The notes under the pieces are model-generated. The model did no database searches. It was not told the DNA's origin and saw only the letters and a program-made list of their open reading frames with translations. The translations under genes and the position numbers were made by a program. Source: Desulfobacterales bacterium (lineage in GTDB: Bacteria; Desulfobacterota; Desulfobacteria; Desulfobacterales; JAIPEE01). Taken from it: a stretch of 64,000 bases of DNA. Position 1 is the first letter of the stretch, and every line of letters starts with the position of its first letter. Shown here in pieces: positions 55,635-63,180 of this stretch. The DNA lies in assembly GCA_021737275.1 (NCBI GenBank), contig JAIPEE010000013.1, forward strand, positions 17,574 through 81,573. The letters are read 5' to 3'.

Positions 55635-55739
55635 TTTGGGGTTGACAGTTTGTGCAGAGGCACCGCCCGATATCGATATAGCCAGTAGGGCAATCCCTTT
55701 AATGAGCCTCATCAAGGATTTACGATTTATAAGTAACAT
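55587..55739 (-). pseudogene. 5' fragment of a secreted-protein gene cut by the RAYT element
   Basis: An open stretch whose product starts MLLINRKSLMRLIKG and has a clear signal peptide (LIKGIALLAISISGGASA, then QTVNP). After about 33 residues the reading frame runs into the right end of the RAYT element (GVKSSFDF) and stops. A true gene would continue to the left, where the element now lies; no remainder is evident beyond 54599. It is the first gene after the leftmost attC, so it was probably the last cassette of the array. Identity of the lost protein is unknown. Confidence 0.6.
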
Positions 55740-55763
55740 ATCTTCTACATCGTGTTTTCCGTG

Positions 55764-55822
55764 GGCGAACGTTTTTAATCAGCCATGAGGACTTTGCGTC
55801 GGCTGCATTAGCCTGGTTATAT
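55764..55822 (-). repeat. attC site J
   Basis: 59-bp palindrome. On the minus strand it starts ATATAAC (55822-55816, overlapping the methyltransferase TAA) and ends GTTCGCC. The arms TAATGCAGCC and the complement of TAATCAGCC pair with one extrahelical G, the hallmark of attC. Confidence 0.82.
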
Positions 55823-56401
55823 GTATTGAGGATCTTTTTTCCCGACTAATAGAAAATGTTTAGGTAATTCATCGAAAATGTCCACATGGATAAATCCGGA
55901 ATTCACCAATTGTTTCTTGATCTGCTCAGGCAAACATCTGATTTGTGTTGGTGGCCCCTCATTCATATTTTTCTTTTTCCAATCAACAATGAAAATCTTT
56001 CCGCCGGGTTTTAATATTCTATATGCTTCTTTTAATGTCAGCGTTGGATTATCTAACTCATGATGAAGGTTGATCATATACACCAAGTTCGCGATTCCAT
56101 CGGCAAGTGGAATAGACTGTTCTTCAGTTTTTACTGGAGTTATATTTGGAAACTTTTGAACAACATTTTCCTTTATCCAGTTGATCATTACTTCTGACAC
56201 ATCACAGGCATAGATTTTCGAATGTTTGGTGTGCTGGAGAAAAGCAATACTGAAAAATGCTGTTCCAGCACCTATTTCAACAAGGACATCTGTTTGATCC
56301 ATGCGCAATTTGTCCCAAACATAACCAGGCGGTATATCCTTCAATCTCTTGGGATTATTCAACTTTTCTAATTTTTTAGGATCAAACTTTTTTTCGATCA
56401 T
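55817..56401 (-). CDS. Class I SAM-dependent methyltransferase (cassette gene)
   Basis: A 194-residue methyltransferase. SAM-binding motifs are VLVEIGAGTAFFSIAFLQHT, KIYACDVSEVMINWIKENV, IANLVYMINLHHELDNPTLT and RILKPGGKIFIVDWKKK. No substrate-specific motif is visible; the compact size fits a small-molecule methyltransferase. GGAG lies before the ATG, just after the preceding attC core. Its stop codon overlaps the R'' box of attC J, so gene and recombination site form one cassette. Confidence 0.86.
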   Translation of the reverse strand: MIEKKFDPKKLEKLNNPKRLKDIPPGYVWDKLRMDQTDVLVEIGAGTAFFSIAFLQHTKHSKIYACDVSEVMINWIKENVVQKFPNITPVKTEEQSIPLADGIANLVYMINLHHELDNPTLTLKEAYRILKPGGKIFIVDWKKKNMNEGPPTQIRCLPEQIKKQLVNSGFIHVDIFDELPKHFLLVGKKDPQYI

Positions 56402-56411
56402 TGTAAGTCTC

Positions 56412-56528
56412 CGTTAACTTAAGCATATAATGTTGGTTTCAGTTGCAATCTTGATCTTGGCTGGTGATAGCCTGGCGTCAGTCAGGATCGTGACAGGCGC
56501 GATTGTCGACTGCAAGCGTTCGTTATAT
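56412..56528 (-). repeat. Possible attC site I
   Basis: Between ATATAAC (minus strand, 56528-56522) and GTTAACG (56418-56412) lies 117 bp with only partial arm pairing (AACGAACGC against the complement of AACTTAAGC). Its position between two cassette-like genes is right but its symmetry is weaker than that of the other sites. Confidence 0.5.
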
Positions 56529-56537
56529 TCCCAAACA

Positions 56538-56951
56538 TCACTTTCCGACGGCAACTTCAGCTTCTATCACCGAACCATCCGCCTGGTGCAAAACGACCCT
56601 AACCGGATTTGTGTGAGGCGGTTGTTTTACAAACTCGCGACCATCCCACTCAACAAGAACCTGGGGCCATATCAAATTCGGATCTGTGTTATGGCCCCCA
56701 AACAGTGTCAATTCAAATACCGATGCTGATTCAATCGTGTCAACATGGTGGAACCCATTGCTTGGATTACCACCTACGATTCCGTGCAACTTTACGACAA
56801 GCGGTTCGTTTTCTTAAACTTGAGCCGGAACGTCCACACGCTCCATACTCATTTGATACCCTGCCAGATAGTCTTCAGGCGTTACCGATTTGTCTGAGCT
56901 GCAACCGGATACAAATAAAATGGCCAAAAACATCAACAGGATCTGCTCCAC
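56538..56951 (-). pseudogene. Small lipoprotein cassette gene split by an in-frame TAA
   Basis: Reading from the GTG at 56951 (AGGAGG 6 nt upstream) gives a lipoprotein start, MEQILLMFLAILFVSGC with a lipobox, then KSVTPEDYLAGYQMSM and DVPAQV. There the frame meets one TAA (56816-56814) and continues open in the same frame with ENEPLVVKLHGIVGGNPSNG through VEWDGREFVKQPP to EAEVAVGK and a stop at 56538. The two halves read as one exported protein of about 137 residues. The TAA is thus probably a nonsense mutation (or a sequencing error). The function of the intact protein is unknown. Confidence 0.72.
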
Positions 56952-56967
56952 AAGGGCCCTCCTGTAA

Positions 56968-57034
56968 ACATAACGTTTAAGCTGACCGGTGCGAGATGAA
57001 GTTTTGCGCATCCAGGTTAAGTGCATGGTTAGCA
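56968..57034 (-). repeat. attC site H
   Basis: 67-bp site from TGCTAAC (57034-57028, overlapping the GNAT stop) to GTTATGT (56974-56968). The inner arms CACTTAACCTGG and the complement of CAGCTTAAAC pair imperfectly. Its R'' box TGCTAAC is the exact complement of the R' box GTTAGCA of attC G. Confidence 0.8.
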
Positions 57035-57484
57035 GTTGATTTTTCGAAGAACCATGATTTCATCTTCACCTTTCATCTTACCTGTTTTTATCCAACCAAG
57101 TTTCTTATAAAAGCCATAGGCTCGAATTGTTGGGTCAGGATTTGCGCCCAACCAAATTTCCTCAAAACCTTCTGAAAAAAGCCAATTCTGCGCATGAGTT
57201 AAAAGGGTTTTACCAATTCCATACCCTTCGTATTCAGGAAGAACAGCGACTACCAGTACTTCTCCATTCGATCGATCACCCATTGAAAACCCAACTACGA
57301 CCTCGGAATCTTCACATAGCCAACCACAAACATTTGAACTCATTGCTTCTTCAAGAGACTCAGGGGTAATATCATAGTCCTCTTCTAACGCCTCCAATGT
57401 AATTGCATTTTCAACCGTAGATACTCTGACAGAGAAAACCGCTGGAAGATCGTCAATGGTCATCTTTCTATAACTTAATTTCAT
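57029..57484 (-). CDS. GNAT acetyltransferase (cassette gene)
   Basis: A 151-residue GCN5-related acetyltransferase. The acetyl-CoA motif is LPEYEGYGIGKTLLTHAQNW followed by LGANPDPTIRAYGFYKKLGW; the start KLSYRKMTIDDLPAVFSVR is typical. Such genes are common cassette cargo, acting on small amines, drugs or proteins; the substrate is unknown. GGAG precedes the ATG and its stop overlaps attC H. The cassette is bounded by exactly matching R boxes. Confidence 0.88.
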   Translation of the reverse strand: MKLSYRKMTIDDLPAVFSVRVSTVENAITLEALEEDYDITPESLEEAMSSNVCGWLCEDSEVVVGFSMGDRSNGEVLVVAVLPEYEGYGIGKTLLTHAQNWLFSEGFEEIWLGANPDPTIRAYGFYKKLGWIKTGKMKGEDEIMVLRKINC

Positions 57485-57496
57485 TTTGATCTCCGA

Positions 57497-57570
57497 TTGC
57501 TAACGCCGCAAATAACCGGTGCAAATTGAACGCAGCGGAATTTGTATCCGCGTTAATTTGCGGCGTTATG
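57497..57570 (-). repeat. attC site G
   Basis: 74-bp palindrome. On the minus strand it starts ACATAAC and ends GTTAGCA. The arms AACGCCGCAAATTAACG and the complement of CGGTTATTTGCGGCGTT pair nearly completely, with extrahelical bases. It overlaps the stop of the methyltransferase gene. Confidence 0.88.
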
Positions 57571-58426
57571 TGTTATCCGCTTTTCTGGCGACAATTGCAA
57601 TTTCGGGGGACTCTGGGGAAAAAGTTGAGCCCGAGACATCAGAGTAGAACTCTTCAGCCTTAAATTCGTTTTCTTCAAGCTCCTTCCGTAGTGAATCCTG
57701 ACTGAAATATTGTAGCCAGTTATAGACAACACGGGTTCTTGCCTCTTCAATTATCGTATACTTATCAAGAGTTAATTTTTCTTTGTCATATTTGAATGTG
57801 TTCAGGAAGCCATAATAATTATCAGGAGACCCAAAATTATCGAGTTGATTCCGTTCGTATATTGCGACCTCATCTCTGCTATTGAACGTATTCAACGAAT
57901 GAACATCCAACAACAATGACCCGCCGGGCTTCAAGAATGTGTAAAACCTGGTAAGCAGTGTTTTTCTTTGCAAAGGACTTAATGCGCAAAAGTCGCAAAA
58001 AATCATTGTAATGAGATCAAATCGTTTTTCAGTTTCAAACTCCAGATAGTTTTGTTGATAATAGGTAATGTCTAATCCTTTTTGATCAGCAAGCTTTTTT
58101 TCATACCGGATGGACCTTTTTGAAAAATCTATTCCGGTAACATCAGCATTAATTTCTGCAAACAGAGTGGTGTATAACCCAGGCCCACACTCAAAATCAG
58201 CGATACTTGTATTCACATCTATTCCAAAATGAGACACTATCCATTTTGCAGAATTGGCAATGAATTTTTTGTTCCGGGATGAAAGGTCAACGGACTCGTT
58301 TAAATGATATTCGAGCATCTTCATTGATGTATGCTCATCAGTTCATAATTCTACTGTCGTGTAAAACTGAAAAGGTGTAGGGTGTGAGTTTATTTCTTCT
58401 AATTTATCAAACACAGGTATCTCCAT
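57566..58426 (-). pseudogene. Class I methyltransferase cassette gene with TGA in place of an expected Trp
   Basis: The frame starts at the ATG 58426 (MEIPVFDKLEEINSHPTPFQ), runs to VEL and then meets TGA at 58345-58343. It continues in frame as TDEHTSMKMLEYHLNESVDL and SADFEC-like text (IADFECGPGLYTTLFAEINA, motif I). Motif IV-like ITMIFCDFCALSPLQRKTLL and GGSLLLDVHSLNTF follow to VARKADNT at 57566. As I recall, this methyltransferase family has a conserved LWTDEHTS segment; here W is replaced by TGA. An internal ATG at 58324 could still give a 252-residue protein lacking the N-terminus. It is unclear whether that product is active. Confidence 0.72.
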
Positions 58427-58433
58427 TTTTCAC

Positions 58434-58637
58434 AGATAACGATTGAAGGGTATCTCTAAAAATTAGAATTTTGGTATGAGTACAAGGCATATTAAAATTT
58501 TAACCGGAGGAATATATTATATATTTCGAGGATTCAAATTTTAATATAACGCAGTAATCGGTGCTAAAAGGCAATTTTTAGAGATACCCTGAATTCTCCG
58601 GCGGCGGAACGGTGGCCAGTGAAATGATATGTTATGA
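58434..58637 (-). repeat. attC site F interrupted by a MITE
   Basis: With the MITE and one copy of its TGAA duplication removed, about 58 bp remain from CATAAC (58636-58631 on the minus strand) to GTTATC (58440-58435). The outer 22 bases of the two arms agree at about 15 positions as inverted copies, and the CTGGCCACC / CGCCGCCGG part forms the centre. The gene upstream is the thioesterase, downstream the methyltransferase. Confidence 0.65.
58448..58589. mobile_element. 142-bp MITE with 17-bp inverted repeats and TGAA duplication
   Basis: Ends GGGTATCTCTAAAAATT and AATTTTTAGAGATACCC are perfect 17-bp inverted repeats. Inner arms (TATTAAAATTT / AAATTTTAATA) make the whole element one long imperfect palindrome. 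Direct repeats TGAA at 58444-58447 and 58590-58593 are a 4-bp target-site duplication. No ORF inside. It must be moved by a transposase encoded elsewhere. It inserted into attC site F. Confidence 0.88.
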
Positions 58638-58700
58638 ATCGGAGTAGATAGCAACTCATTGATTACTCAAAATTAATGATTTGGCCCCACTTCTTTAAAA

Positions 58701-59129
58701 TTATTCAGAATAATCGCTGACTACCATCAGGGTGGCGCTGCTTCGGGAAATAGCCTTTCCCTGATCATTCCGGACAATGCTGTCAACAATAACAAGGACC
58801 CGGCCCCGTTTAAACACCGTTGCTTCTGCAGTGAGCCGGCCCTGGGAGGCCATAGAAAGAAAATTGTTTTTGAGTTCGATTGTGGTAATGCTTTCACCGG
58901 AAGCGAGAGTTGTCATTACGGCATGAGCCGCTGTTTCACTGGACAATGCAATGGACAAACCGCCCTGAATGATGCCGGCACCCTGGAGAAACTCGGGCTT
59001 GATCTCCATGCTGAACCGGGCATATCCTTCCCGGATTTCTTCCATCTGTATACCTAAAAAATCAAGAAAAGGATTGTTGACCGGTTCCCCGGACGTCAGT
59101 TTTTCCAGATATGAAGGATAATCGAACAT
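58701..59129 (-). CDS. PaaI-family hotdog thioesterase (cassette gene)
   Basis: A 142-residue hotdog-fold protein of the PaaI/YbgC type: NPFLDFLGIQMEEIREGYAR, FLQGAGIIQGGLSIALSSET (helix with the active-site region), TTIELKNNFLSMASQGRLTA and VIVDSIVRNDQGKAISRSSA. These hydrolyse acyl-CoA esters. The start at ATG 59129 is chosen for the GGAGG just upstream; longer in-frame starts reach into the intergenic region. No catalytic residue beyond the family pattern is diagnostic here. Confidence 0.87.
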   Translation of the reverse strand: MFDYPSYLEKLTSGEPVNNPFLDFLGIQMEEIREGYARFSMEIKPEFLQGAGIIQGGLSIALSSETAAHAVMTTLASGESITTIELKNNFLSMASQGRLTAEATVFKRGRVLVIVDSIVRNDQGKAISRSSATLMVVSDYSE

Positions 59130-59341
59130 TAATATACCTCCTGCTACAATCATTAACCACTTATGCACAATGAAGACAAGTAACGCATGTTCAGGCAACC
59201 ATTAATGGCCGCCAAAGTCAATCACTTACGATTTTCAAAACCTTCTTTAATCTGGTCCTTTTCAATCTTAAAGGGGTTCAAATATATTGAAATACCAAGC
59301 ACAATTATGGTCTGTAATCAGCCCGCTTGGAGTTCAGCAGC

Positions 59342-59420
59342 CCTCAACGTTAAGTTAACCGGCGAGCTTCTGCGAGTCCGAGTGTAAAGTAGTGAAGCGC
59401 TTTTAAACGCCTGATTATAT
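59342..59420 (-). repeat. Degenerate attC site E
   Basis: 79 bp between ATATAAT (59420-59414, one base off the ATATAAC expected from the R' box at the start of this cassette) and GTTGAGG (59348-59342). The arms CAGGCGTTTAAAAGCG and the complement of CGCCGGTTAACTTAAC have equal length but pair only partly. Confidence 0.5.
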
Positions 59421-59427
59421 GATTTTA

Positions 59428-60300
59428 TTATTCATTGAATTCTATGGCGTTAAGGGCTTTTTTCAACAGTATATTAAATTCATCGGGCTTTTCCAGCATT
59501 GGAAAGTGACCTGTTTTCTCAATATAAAACAGTTGATAGTTTTTTATATGTTTTTTATTTTCTTCGGGTGCTGTCGGCCATAATCTGGAATTTATTGAGA
59601 TCACAGGAACAGTGACATTTTTAAATACTATGGCGGCTTCTCCGCTTATATACTGGCTCACATAATTACGAAAGGCGCTCAAAGCAATTTCCTTTGGGGC
59701 AGAAGACATATCTTCTTTTACCCAATTCACCAATTGTTGATCACTGCCTTCCGGAAACATTGGTGAAACAAAATTCTGTGTGGCACTTTTAAAATCAGCT
59801 TCAAAAAATTTTGTCATTTCGTCAATTACACTTTGAGGCGTGCGCTCTGCAACATTTTGCAAGGTATCAACGCCTACAATCCCAATTACTTTTTCCGGCA
59901 TTAATCCGGCCGCTTCAGCAATTACAATGCCTCCCATGGAATGGCCAATCAAAATTGCTCTATCAATGTTTTCTTTCTCAATAATTGCTTTCACATCGTT
60001 AGCGAAGGACAACATTGAAAACTCAGATCTATCTAATGAAGAATGCCCATGACCAGCCAAATCAACTGTGATTACTTGATACTCTTTTGCGAAAACAGGA
60101 ATTTGCATGTGCCAGTAACGTCCGTCGCAATTCCAGCCATGAATAAAAATCAGCGTAGTTTTGCCTTTGCCGACCACATTATAGGCGATACGTTCGGAAT
60201 CAAAAGACAATGCGACATCATGCCTGAGGGAAAGATCGTTGCTCACACATCCTGATAATAGGAGGAAAGACATTAATATAAATAATATCTGTTTTTTCAT
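59428..60300 (-). CDS. Alpha/beta hydrolase lipoprotein (cassette gene)
   Basis: A 290-residue alpha/beta hydrolase with a lipoprotein signal (ILFILMSFLLLSGCVSNDLS). Oxyanion region FIHGWNCDGRYWHMQ, nucleophile elbow ILIGHSMGGIVIAEAAG (Ser), acidic residue region VPVISINSRLWPT and the last His in FYIEKTGHFPMLEKPDEFN. It is thus exported and lipid-anchored, unlike most cassette enzymes. The substrate could be an ester, lactone or halide. AAGGAG precedes the ATG. Confidence 0.9.
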   Translation of the reverse strand: MKKQILFILMSFLLLSGCVSNDLSLRHDVALSFDSERIAYNVVGKGKTTLIFIHGWNCDGRYWHMQIPVFAKEYQVITVDLAGHGHSSLDRSEFSMLSFANDVKAIIEKENIDRAILIGHSMGGIVIAEAAGLMPEKVIGIVGVDTLQNVAERTPQSVIDEMTKFFEADFKSATQNFVSPMFPEGSDQQLVNWVKEDMSSAPKEIALSAFRNYVSQYISGEAAIVFKNVTVPVISINSRLWPTAPEENKKHIKNYQLFYIEKTGHFPMLEKPDEFNILLKKALNAIEFNE

Positions 60301-60318
60301 GTTTGCTCCTTGTTTTTC

Positions 60319-60404
60319 ATATAACGCTATGCTAAGCGCCAGCCCGTGGCACTTTGATTAAGTGAGGATTTATCCGTTGACCGCTTGAGCTAATTTTGTT
60401 ATAT
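60319..60404 (-). repeat. attC site D
   Basis: 86 bp from ATATAAC to GTTATAT on the minus strand, the two boxes being exact complements. The inner arms TTAGCTCAAGCG and the complement of CGCTTAGCATAG pair with two extrahelical bases. It begins 3 bp after the SDR stop codon. The SDR cassette starts with the same GTTATAT in attC C. Confidence 0.92.
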
Positions 60405-60407
60405 TTT

Positions 60408-61112
60408 TTACCATTCAATTGACCCTTCAAACAAACTATAGAACTTACCATGCTCTATGCTATTTAACATTTCAAATAGGATCGCCGCCGCTTCTTCAGG
60501 CGTTTTATCCGCATCAACAGAAGCAGAATCCGTTTTCAAACGGCCTGGATGAATTGAGCAAATTTTTAAGCCGGAATTTTTGAACTCCCTGCACATGCAT
60601 TGTGTAAGCATATTCTGAGCAGCTTTGGCTATTCGATAGCAATAGGAACAGGGTACATTATCAAGTTCACCTGTCGATACTTTTGAAATAGATCCGAATC
60701 TCGATGAAACATTTATTATAATCCCATCATTCTTCATAAACGGCATCACCGCTTGGGTTACTCTTAATACGCCCAAACAATGAACATCTATCAAGGATAG
60801 CACCTCATCAGACTTTGTTTCATTTAACAATACACCACTACCGCCAGCACCAGCATTATTTATCAGGACATCAATGCCGTCATGATGTTTTATTGATTTC
60901 TGAATCGAAGATTGTAAACTGTTGTCGGTAATATCTGAAATGATGGGAAAACAACTATATTCATCGATTCTCTTTAAGATCGTTGCATCCTTATCCTTTC
61001 TTACAAGCGGGGCAACCTTCCATTGGTTGGAAATAAACTGTTTTGTAAGGGCAAAGCCAAATCCTCTACTTGCACCGGTAATGAATATTGTTTTTCTTCT
61101 ATCGTTATTCAT
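60408..61112 (-). CDS. Short-chain dehydrogenase/reductase (cassette gene)
   Basis: A 234-residue classical SDR. Cofactor loop TIFITGASRGFGFALTKQFI; NNAGAGGSGV; IINVSSRFGSIS (Ser) and CSYCYRIAKAAQNMLTQCMC (the YxxxK pair). Residues after the active site (LKICSIHPGRLKTDSASV) are standard. NAD(P)-dependent alcohol/ketone oxidoreductase of unknown substrate. A TTAGGA sequence precedes the ATG; the stop is 3 bp before attC D. Confidence 0.9.
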   Translation of the reverse strand: MNNDRRKTIFITGASRGFGFALTKQFISNQWKVAPLVRKDKDATILKRIDEYSCFPIISDITDNSLQSSIQKSIKHHDGIDVLINNAGAGGSGVLLNETKSDEVLSLIDVHCLGVLRVTQAVMPFMKNDGIIINVSSRFGSISKVSTGELDNVPCSYCYRIAKAAQNMLTQCMCREFKNSGLKICSIHPGRLKTDSASVDADKTPEEAAAILFEMLNSIEHGKFYSLFEGSIEW

Positions 61113-61123
61113 ACTTAATCCTA

Positions 61124-61243
61124 ATATAACACCCTTTTGAGCCGAGGGTTAGACGGTGTTTGATTAGCAATAATTTTGACATGGAACTTGGACATTTGAA
61201 TCCGCCGAGACCGATAACCGTCGGCTCTAAACTATGGTTAGGA
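61124..61243 (-). repeat. attC site C
   Basis: 120 bp from TCCTAAC (61243-61237) to GTTATAT (61130-61124) on the minus strand. Inner arms TAGAGCCGACGG and CTCGGCTCAAAA pair (GAGCCGA / TCGGCTC). Longer than the other sites, like the VCR-type attC sites of Vibrio. Confidence 0.72.
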
Positions 61244-61308
61244 GAAACACGGTTTGGTAGCCAACTTCTGTTATCAGCGATCTGACTTTTAGAATTAATG
61301 ATAAAGAA

Positions 61309-62127
61309 TTACCATTGGAATGCAACTGACCGTTTCCCAAGAATATTGTCATCAAAAATCTTTGTTGCGTACATGTTTTCACCGGCAATTCCTGTGCAAA
61401 CATGAAGTGGCAATAAGTGTTCTTCCCTCGGATGGCAATAACGAGCTGATGGGGCATCTTCCCAATGAGACAGCAGTTTCAGACGCTCAGATAATGGCAT
61501 TGGTGAAGTACATGTTTTAATTAGCCAATCTTGAAAGGAATTATTGGATAGATCTTCCTTATTATTTCTATCCCAAATGAATTCCTTCATGTTATGAAAT
61601 GAAAACCCGGACCCTATAATTAGAATGTTTTCGTTCATTAACTCCCTCAAGGCGTTACCAATTTCTATGTGTGTAAAAGGATTTAGACTATGAACTAGTG
61701 ATATTTGTATAGAAGGAATATCAGCTTTTGGATACATGAGCATCAAGGGTATGTACAGCCCATGATCGAATCCACGCTCAACATTCAAGCATCCTTTGAT
61801 TTCACTTTTTTCAAACAGATTAAGAATTCTGGATGCCAGTTTTGAATTTCCTGGAGCTGGGTAGTTTATATTATATGCTTCGTCTGGAAAACCATAGTAA
61901 TCGTAGAATAAATCAGGATTAGACGACCCCAATACTGTTACTTCGTTTTCTTCCCAATGAGCGCTGATCACTACAATAGCATCTGGTTTTTTGATCAGTG
62001 TTGGGAGCCGTTTCATAAAATCAATCATCTCTGAATGACCCGGATCTCCTAGTATCGGTAGTGGGCCTCCACCATGTGAAATATATAAAATTTGTCCTTT
62101 TAATGTATTTGATTTACTTGTCGTCAA
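61309..62127 (-). CDS. LigB-type class III extradiol dioxygenase (YgiD-like, cassette gene)
   Basis: A 272-residue protein of the DODA-type dioxygenase family. Metal ligands and active-site residues appear in ILYISHGGGPLPIL (His), VVISAHWEENEVTVL (His), ERGFDHGLYIPLMLMYP (His) and the HPREEHLLPLHV segment. Enzymes of this family open aromatic rings using Fe(II) and oxygen. In a probable anaerobe this is striking and fits horizontal origin. Nothing in it looks broken. Confidence 0.88.
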   Translation of the reverse strand: MTTSKSNTLKGQILYISHGGGPLPILGDPGHSEMIDFMKRLPTLIKKPDAIVVISAHWEENEVTVLGSSNPDLFYDYYGFPDEAYNINYPAPGNSKLASRILNLFEKSEIKGCLNVERGFDHGLYIPLMLMYPKADIPSIQISLVHSLNPFTHIEIGNALRELMNENILIIGSGFSFHNMKEFIWDRNNKEDLSNNSFQDWLIKTCTSPMPLSERLKLLSHWEDAPSARYCHPREEHLLPLHVCTGIAGENMYATKIFDDNILGKRSVAFQW

Positions 62128-62177
62128 AGGAATCTCCTTTTATTGTTATCTGTGCGTTTTATCGTTTCTCATTTTTT

Positions 62178-62264
62178 CCCTAACGTTTGAACTGACGGGC
62201 CGCGCCACAACACTTGAAAAAGGCGGCTGAGTTGCTTGCGGCCCCGTCCAGTGATTTGTTACCC
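62178..62264 (-). repeat. attC site B
   Basis: 87 bp from GGGTAAC to GTTAGGG on the minus strand. Arms CACTGGACGGGGCCGC and GCGCGGCCCGTCAGTT pair with one bulged base. It lies 108 bp after the stop of the upstream DUF4239-like gene, in stretch without another ORF. Confidence 0.82.
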
Positions 62265-62372
62265 GATCATTGTAATAATAATGTTTGCTTTTCAACCAAG
62301 GGCATCACGGACCTTTTTAGGCGATTTTATTACGAAAAAAACTCGATTTATGTTTAATTTTATAATTGGACA

Positions 62373-63164
62373 TTATTTTTTCACATCATTCAACAGCTCG
62401 ACCATTACGCTTTGGTCTACCTGTATTAGGCCACGCTTTGGCCGATCCAGATCTATTATAATGAATACAATTAATGTAATTAATGTAGAAACCAGCACAA
62501 TCGGTACAAACATTCGTGTGGCACTCAGTCCTGCGGAGTACCCCATTATTCCTCCTGATGAGATGAAGACAACAAATAGTAAAATTAGAACAACTTCTGG
62601 CACTTGCATTCGAAGTAATGCATTTCTTTTACCTTGGCTATCGATAACATCATTAAGTGATTTAGTGAATGCGCCTGTTGTTACCGGACGCGGATCAACT
62701 TCAGTGGCTGATATTGCCAATGACCATAATTTATTCTGAATATTGGAAATCTTATCATTGTACTTTTTACGCTCTTCAGTCTTTGTAAGGTCTATTTGGC
62801 CAATTTCTAACCGTAACATGACATATTCCTGAAATAGGCTACCGGCTTCATTTCTATATTTTTCTGGCAGCAGTTGAACACGTAATATAGCGGTACCTAT
62901 GGCGTTCGCCTCATCTATTAAGGCCATGCTGCGATTATCGAAGCGTTGCATAGACATACTGAACGTAAAACCAAGTAATAAAGCTAGTAAACCTAGAATG
63001 CTGGCTTGAATAGAACCAGTCAGAGATTTGACTTCACTGTCTGTACGAGATTGAACGAAACGTCCCACTCTGAATCCAACCTCATTGAGTACGACTATTG
63101 CAATGAATAGTATAACGACTATTACAATACTGCTGTGGCTGTAGAGCATTTCTTCTTGATTCAT
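62373..63164 (-). CDS. DUF4239/bestrophin-like membrane protein (cassette gene)
   Basis: A 263-residue membrane protein: N-terminal helix (SSIVIVVILFIAIVVLNEVG), LTGSIQASILGLLALLLGFT, a cytosolic helical part (FDNRSMALIDEANAIGTAIL) and C-terminal helices (VPEVVLILLFVVFISSGGIM, PIVLVSTLITLIVFIIIDL). This matches the DUF4239 family, distantly linked to bestrophin channels. Function unknown. AAGGAAT precedes the ATG. It ends 108 bp before attC B. Confidence 0.8.
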   Translation of the reverse strand: MNQEEMLYSHSSIVIVVILFIAIVVLNEVGFRVGRFVQSRTDSEVKSLTGSIQASILGLLALLLGFTFSMSMQRFDNRSMALIDEANAIGTAILRVQLLPEKYRNEAGSLFQEYVMLRLEIGQIDLTKTEERKKYNDKISNIQNKLWSLAISATEVDPRPVTTGAFTKSLNDVIDSQGKRNALLRMQVPEVVLILLFVVFISSGGIMGYSAGLSATRMFVPIVLVSTLITLIVFIIIDLDRPKRGLIQVDQSVMVELLNDVKK

Positions 63165-63180
63165 AAATATTCCTTGTCGC

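Noticed and set aside
58343..58345. TGA as a selenocysteine codon
   Set aside because: The expected residue appears to be Trp, not Cys, no selenocysteine insertion hairpin was evident, and this is a cassette gene with other decay nearby.
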